DNA of 10,135 bases from Cyanobacteria bacterium UBA11372 (GTDB lineage Bacteria; Cyanobacteriota; Cyanobacteriia; Cyanobacteriales; Aerosakkonemataceae), in NCBI GenBank assembly GCA_003486675.1, contig DNGG01000516.1:1-10135 (forward strand). Direction: 5' to 3'. Shown piece after piece: positions 7,801 through 10,135 of the stretch. The notes under the pieces are model-generated. The model searched no databases. It was not told the DNA's origin and saw only the letters and a list, made by a program, of their open reading frames with translations. Both the position numbers and the translations under genes were made by a program. How positions within the stretch are numbered: position 1 is the stretch's first letter; each line of letters begins with the position of its first letter.

Positions 7801-9410
7801 ATAGCTCTAGTATCACTACGCCAATTATCAATGATGTCTTCTGGAGCAGACAAAACTTGCCGATGACTCATGTACTTGCACAGAGCATCTATCACGCAAG
7901 TCCACTGAACAGGACGACCGAGGCGATCGCGTTCAATAACTGCTTGTTTATAATCCCAAAAATGGTAATACAGGTCGCGTACTGTTTTGAAACTCAGGGC
8001 ATCAATCCTTGAATCTGCTGCTACCTCCGCCAGTAGCCTGAGATTTAAGGGAACAGACAGCAAATTCAACTGCTTTTCATTCAGCCTTGTTGCATCCAAA
8101 CCCAATTTAGCGAAGACTTCTCGCACTGTGGCATGAGGCAGGCGGTTAATTATAACAGGTTCAGCAATGCCATTCTCATCTGTCAAATGCCGCAGTCTGT
8201 AATCGTTATCCAAGTCAAATTTACGACAAGCTAACACGAGCCGCATTTTCGGATGTGCTTGAACCTGCTTGATGATTTCAGCAACACAATCAAAGAACTG
8301 TGGGTTGCGACCAGAAGCTAAACTTACTGCATCGAGTTGATCGATAATAAGCACGCAATCTCGCTTATGGGAAATGGCTGCTAGAACGTTAGCAGGAGAA
8401 CCGGGCAAACCTAACTGCTGACCGACATCGTTTGGTAATAAAGTGGGTTCTAAACGGTCTATACGAAAAGCTAACGTTGGTATTCCTTGTTCGCAAAGTG
8501 CCTCGACCACTTGCAGCATAACGCCACTTTTACCAACTCCGGCTTCTCCTACTAGCAATACGCCAGGTTTACTATCGGTTGAACTTAGTTTTTGCAGTAC
8601 GGTTTTTGCTTCATCGCGTGGAATTGGTGGGCTGGTAATAACGGCATCACGTAGTGGAGAAAGGTAACGATTGTTAGCCTCTTCAACAGCAGCTAAAATA
8701 TGTGGGTCTTTGCCCCACTGGCGACGGCGAAAGTTTCGTTCCTCTAGATGATGCCAAATATCATACGCCGTCAATTCATGATGAACTTTGTCTAATGCGA
8801 ATTGCGCTAGTACGTCTACAACATTTGCTGGCACATCATTTTCTACTAAAGCAGCTATTCGGCTTTCAACTGTGGTACGAAGGAAATCTTCACTCACTGT
8901 TTCAACACGAACTCGGTGGAGAGCCTCATAAGCTTCTGTTTCTGGGCAGTTATGCCAAGAACGGCATAGTTGCTGGTAATTTTTCAGTATTTCGCTATCT
9001 TTGGTTTGACCTGCTTTGAGGAAGTCTTGATAAAATTCTTTCCAAGATGCAGCCCTTCTAGCTCTATCAGCCAGTTCGTCCAATTGAAATGCGGCATGGC
9101 TAGAAATAAAAACGCAGTTGGCAGTAGAATTTCTTAGCTTGTTCCAAAATTTTGACAAAATTTTTCTGTCTTTGTTTTCTAATTCGGCTAGCGTCCAGCG
9201 TCCACTATCACTCTGCTGCCTTTTAACCTGGTGATATTCACGGCTGTTTTCTTTGCTAAGCCAAAACTCAACGCCTTCTCCTTCGGTGCCTGGTGGTTCT
9301 AGACGAATGGCATCGGCATTTTCGTCCATGACTTCTATCATGCAGAATACCGTCCAACGACCTTCATATCGGTTGCCGAATTTATCAGTTGCTCCACCAG
9401 GTAAGGGCAT
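4863..9410 (-). CDS. Nuclease-STAND NTPase with HEAT-like repeats, putative antiviral (Avs-like) sensor-effector
   Basis: 1,515 residues. N-terminus: GGATDKFGNRYEG (5-17), then E38, E48 (GVEFWL) and YHQVKRQ (59-65, K63), matching the E...(D/E)...QxK order of PD-(D/E)XK nucleases of the Cap4/DUF4297 kind. Centre: Walker A GEAGVGKS (288-295), Walker B VLIIDQLD (353-360), RLVLACRKFDLD (390-401) and FFHEGFFDYAFA (from 552), typical of STAND/NACHT NTPases. The long C-terminal half is helical; HEAT-like units appear around DPSIAVRSCAVAAL (1252) and DSNEKVHSQAARC (1389). Known: STAND proteins with a nuclease effector and a solenoid sensor (Avs/AVAST class) oligomerise on recognising a phage protein and cut DNA. 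The same role is inferred here; the trigger is unknown. It is cytoplasmic, with no signal or membrane segment. ATG 9410 is the only usual start after the in-frame TAA at 9485-9483, with GAGAAA as ribosome site. It is a monocistronic gene and all key residues are present. Confidence 0.88.
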   Translation of the reverse strand: MPLPGGATDKFGNRYEGRWTVFCMIEVMDENADAIRLEPPGTEGEGVEFWLSKENSREYHQVKRQQSDSGRWTLAELENKDRKILSKFWNKLRNSTANCVFISSHAAFQLDELADRARRAASWKEFYQDFLKAGQTKDSEILKNYQQLCRSWHNCPETEAYEALHRVRVETVSEDFLRTTVESRIAALVENDVPANVVDVLAQFALDKVHHELTAYDIWHHLEERNFRRRQWGKDPHILAAVEEANNRYLSPLRDAVITSPPIPRDEAKTVLQKLSSTDSKPGVLLVGEAGVGKSGVMLQVVEALCEQGIPTLAFRIDRLEPTLLPNDVGQQLGLPGSPANVLAAISHKRDCVLIIDQLDAVSLASGRNPQFFDCVAEIIKQVQAHPKMRLVLACRKFDLDNDYRLRHLTDENGIAEPVIINRLPHATVREVFAKLGLDATRLNEKQLNLLSVPLNLRLLAEVAADSRIDALSFKTVRDLYYHFWDYKQAVIERDRLGRPVQWTCVIDALCKYMSHRQVLSAPEDIIDNWRSDTRAMVSEHVLIHDGRRYSFFHEGFFDYAFARRFAANGQNLLQFLRSSEQHLFRRAQVRQILLHEREVDFDSYLENLTELLTSSDIRFHLKQVVFALLAALNDPTPEEWNIIAPLIGAQTDPITQQVWRTLRSSVRWFQFLDSLGLIEEWLRDNSEERIDQTVMLLSIMQRQIPDRVAELVEPYVGVSEAWCNRLVSLIQRANLVAGRRFFDLFLRLIREGVLDQPKEIIDDTRNFWMRIYSLPKEHPEWACEAISCYLNRYLDLSIAAGHSNMFDRKFGSLPHSQFHERMLTESGRNDPKAFVEYIFPFLLRVIELTAIRDGNPPWYDAVWVYRPYGQAYNIKHKLLENMAAALSNLSANYPEKFSLLTEQKIRRSNFETIQYLLIRAYAANGARFADEAVDYLCEQPARFKTGYRGAGQGNIHAAPYWATRQLLEAATPHCSEQKLIKLQSLILDYYTDSEKSADGRLFRGYPQLVLLDAIPPCRLTQAASRRLQEWRRKFTDLDLVEPSGRIEPPKSIEADLVGSPIPEAATQKMTDEQWLRAIKHYDTKEFNLKKDSTFAGGSGQLSHLLEKQVKSEPERFAKLVCKFPDSTHYYYFDAVMRGIGDADIDVQNALLVCQCCHQLPDRPCGRSMSWSIQKLAKLPWPKEILDIAIWYALNDPDPELGTQDSNKTNDIYTEGINSTRGSAVSAIAALIFADKNRTPYFQETLPKIIKDPSIAVRSCAVAALTAVLNYDRDLAVSLFQQLCENEDALLGTQTVEDFLYYALPTHFQQLASIVERMIMSELPEVVEIGARQACLASLMMEEARWLAELCLSGTEDHKQAAAQVFVANLRQARFRDFCEQALIQLFHDSNEKVHSQAARCFLDFEADQLGEYVSLIEAFVDSPSFITHYDNLIGALGKTTAKLPDVTCRVCDRFLDIVATRTRGLYAPEISQLLVRVYSQSKNQQLQKDCLDLIDRMYQMEIDGLAEAITEYER

Positions 9411-9461
9411 ATCGAATTTCTCTTTATTAAAGCCGCTGTGAGGAAAACATCTTTGTGTACC

Positions 9462-9470
9462 ATTATACCA
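9462..9470 (-). promoter_or_regulatory. Extended -10 promoter element for the STAND gene
   Basis: On the minus strand TGGTATAAT matches the extended -10 consensus TGnTATAAT perfectly. It predicts a start near 9455 and a leader of about 45 bases before ATG 9410. No good -35 is seen 17 bases upstream, which extended -10 promoters can tolerate. Confidence 0.55.
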
Positions 9471-9512
9471 ATGGTTTTGGGGTTACACGGGAAGTTGCGA
9501 TCGCGCTTGCAT

Positions 9513-9536
9513 AGGAAAGAGCGATCGCTCTTTCCT
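9513..9536. repeat. 24-bp perfect palindrome centred on HIP1
   Basis: The half-site AGGAAAGAGCGA (9513-9524) is followed at once by its exact reverse complement (9525-9536), giving GCGATCGC at the centre (9521-9528). A second HIP1 octamer lies at 9497-9504. HIP1 is an abundant cyanobacterial repeat; the extra perfect symmetry suggests either an operator upstream of the STAND promoter or a cruciform-forming repeat. It is 43 bases upstream of the -10. Confidence 0.65.
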
Positions 9537-9575
9537 TTCCCACTCCAAACCCAACATCAAATCGAGAAGCGCGGG

Positions 9576-9615
9576 AAAAAAATAATCCTGACACGCTCAT
9601 CGTCGTGCCAGGATT
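9576..9615 (-). terminator. Rho-independent terminator after the 75-residue gene
   Basis: Read on the minus strand, AATCCTGGCACG (9615-9604) and CGTGTCAGGATT (9595-9584) form a 12-pair stem with one mismatch and an 8-base loop. A T-rich tract (ATTTTTTT) follows. It starts 13 bases after the stop at 9628, ending transcription before the STAND gene. Confidence 0.85.
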
Positions 9616-9627
9616 GAGATCGCAAAA

Positions 9628-9855
9628 CTAGCAAATTACTCGAACTTTATACCCAGAATTTTCCAAACAACTCTTGACTCCTTGCCAGGTTAAACCCGAT
9701 TCCGGTTCCAAGGGAATTGTCAAGCTGCCAGTGAATCCACGCTCGCCTTCCTGTTTAACCACACAGAAATCTGCTTGTTTCAAAGTCTTAATAGCACGCT
9801 TTGAGAGATTCCCGACTACATTAGCAGCCTTGTGAGAAACCGTAACAGTAATCAT
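9628..9855 (-). CDS. Small hypothetical protein, 75 residues
   Basis: I do not recognise the family. The protein starts MITVTVSHKAANVVGNLSKRA and ends with YKVRVIC. The likely layout is strand, helix, strand(s), helix, strand, i.e. a compact soluble alpha/beta fold; it has two cysteines in the middle and C-terminal parts (FCVV, SCLEN) plus a terminal one. There is no membrane segment or signal peptide. The coding call rests on the ATG (9855), the normal composition, and above all on the strong terminator 13 bases after its TAG. A second terminator upstream (9934-9963) separates it from the preceding gene, so it is transcribed alone, from a promoter expected in 9856-9933. No clear -35/-10 pair is visible there (TAATAT near 9912 is a weak candidate). 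The ribosome site is weak (GGG about 9 bases from the ATG). Confidence 0.65.
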   Translation of the reverse strand: MITVTVSHKAANVVGNLSKRAIKTLKQADFCVVKQEGERGFTGSLTIPLEPESGLTWQGVKSCLENSGYKVRVIC

Positions 9856-9933
9856 TGGATTTTACCCAATTCGTCACGGCTAATTTGCTCGTCAGAGCCT
9901 CAAAAAATATTAATAACTAAGCGCCATTTTCAG

Positions 9934-9963
9934 AAAAAAACCAACAGGTAGTTCCTGTTGGTT
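9934..9963 (-). terminator. Rho-independent terminator of the SSB-like-tail gene
   Basis: AACCAACAGG (9939-9948 on the plus strand) and CCTGTTGGTT (9954-9963) make a perfect 10-bp stem with a 5-base loop. On the minus strand it is followed by seven T (plus-strand A run 9934-9940). It lies 26 bases after the stop at 9989 of the gene entering from the right edge. Confidence 0.9.
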
Positions 9964-9988
9964 GGGTTGATGCCGAGTTTTTGATTAA

Positions 9989-10135
9989 CTAGAATGGTAT
10001 GCTGTCATATTGTGCGATCGCTTTACCATTACTAACAGCAGAGACAGGCACGCTCAGACTGTCAACCGCATAAGCTAGCGGCGATAAAGGAACAACAGGA
10101 TTAACAGGAGTTGATGGAGAAGCGTCTTGTCCACC
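9989..10135 (-). CDS. C-terminal end of a protein with SSB-like tail (partial)
   Basis: Only the last 48 codons lie in the window; the frame is open to the right edge. A Gly/Ser/Pro/Val-rich, low-complexity stretch (GGQDASPSTPVNPVVPLSP) runs into SNGKAIAQYDSIPF and TAG. Bacterial single-stranded DNA-binding protein ends in a flexible linker and an acidic tip of the DDDIPF type, which docks repair and replication partners. DSIPF with a preceding Y-D fits this but is less acidic. Inference: this is probably ssb or an SSB-like accessory protein, with the OB-fold domain outside the window. It could be another protein whose tail merely resembles the tip. The good terminator 26 bases downstream supports the stop. 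HIP1 occurs within the coding region at 10014-10021. Confidence 0.6.
   Translation of the reverse strand, partial: GGQDASPSTPVNPVVPLSPLAYAVDSLSVPVSAVSNGKAIAQYDSIPF

Noticed and set aside
8702..9019. Plus-strand 105-codon frame, and 8443-8667, inside the STAND gene
   Set aside because: Both are antisense to nuclease/NTPase coding sequence with clear motifs; they have no independent support.
9411..9482. N-terminal extension of the STAND protein upstream of ATG 9410
   Set aside because: The frame is open back to TAA 9485-9483 but has no ATG, GTG or TTG, and it contains the promoter -10.
1..10135. tRNA/rRNA genes, CRISPR array, intact insertion sequence or transposase
   Set aside because: No cloverleaf-like sequence, regularly spaced direct repeats, or transposase/integrase motifs were noticed by eye on either strand.

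Overview
The window looks like part of a cyanobacterial genome, probably filamentous. The main evidence is the cyanobacterial HIP1 octamer GCGATCGC, seen at least six times, all to the right of about position 5,000. GC-rich, short-hairpin intergenic repeats of the type common in Nostoc- and Oscillatoria-like genomes agree with this. Whether the window is chromosome, plasmid or integrated element cannot be decided from the sequence alone.

Left part (1-3503): a long minus-strand frame starts at 2897 and runs off the left edge (965 codons seen, no stop). It carries the hallmarks of a two-barrel RNA polymerase, the fold shared by the beta/beta' subunits, phage YonO-type single-chain polymerases and eukaryotic RNA-dependent RNA polymerases. 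These are a GDCYG...GKG block, an RSPFLNSNG block, the catalytic DFDGD and a downstream AVDMFKS motif. This is the most striking content of the window. Divergent from it, only 51 bases away, is a 184-residue protein of unknown function built from two copies of one motif exactly 67 residues apart.

Middle (3504-4862): after a non-coding stretch with a perfect 12-bp inverted repeat comes a plus-strand nucleotidyltransferase-fold gene. It has an N-terminal extension that may be a fused partner protein. Cyanobacterial-type hairpin repeats lie on both sides and a probable Rho-independent terminator follows.

Right part (4863-10135, all minus strand): a 1,515-residue protein joins an N-terminal PD-(D/E)XK-like nuclease, a STAND-type NTPase and a long helical, HEAT-like C-terminal part. 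This is the architecture of a single-gene antiviral sensor-effector. It has its own extended -10 promoter. Upstream lie a 75-residue protein of unknown function, bounded by two clear Rho-independent terminators, and the last 48 residues of a gene ending in YDSIPF, which resembles the tail of single-stranded DNA-binding protein.

How they may fit together (inference): a non-canonical polymerase, an SSB-like tail, a nucleotidyltransferase and a defence STAND protein suggest an accessory or mobile region. The genes face different ways and have separate terminators, so this is not one operon, and no direct functional link between the parts is shown.
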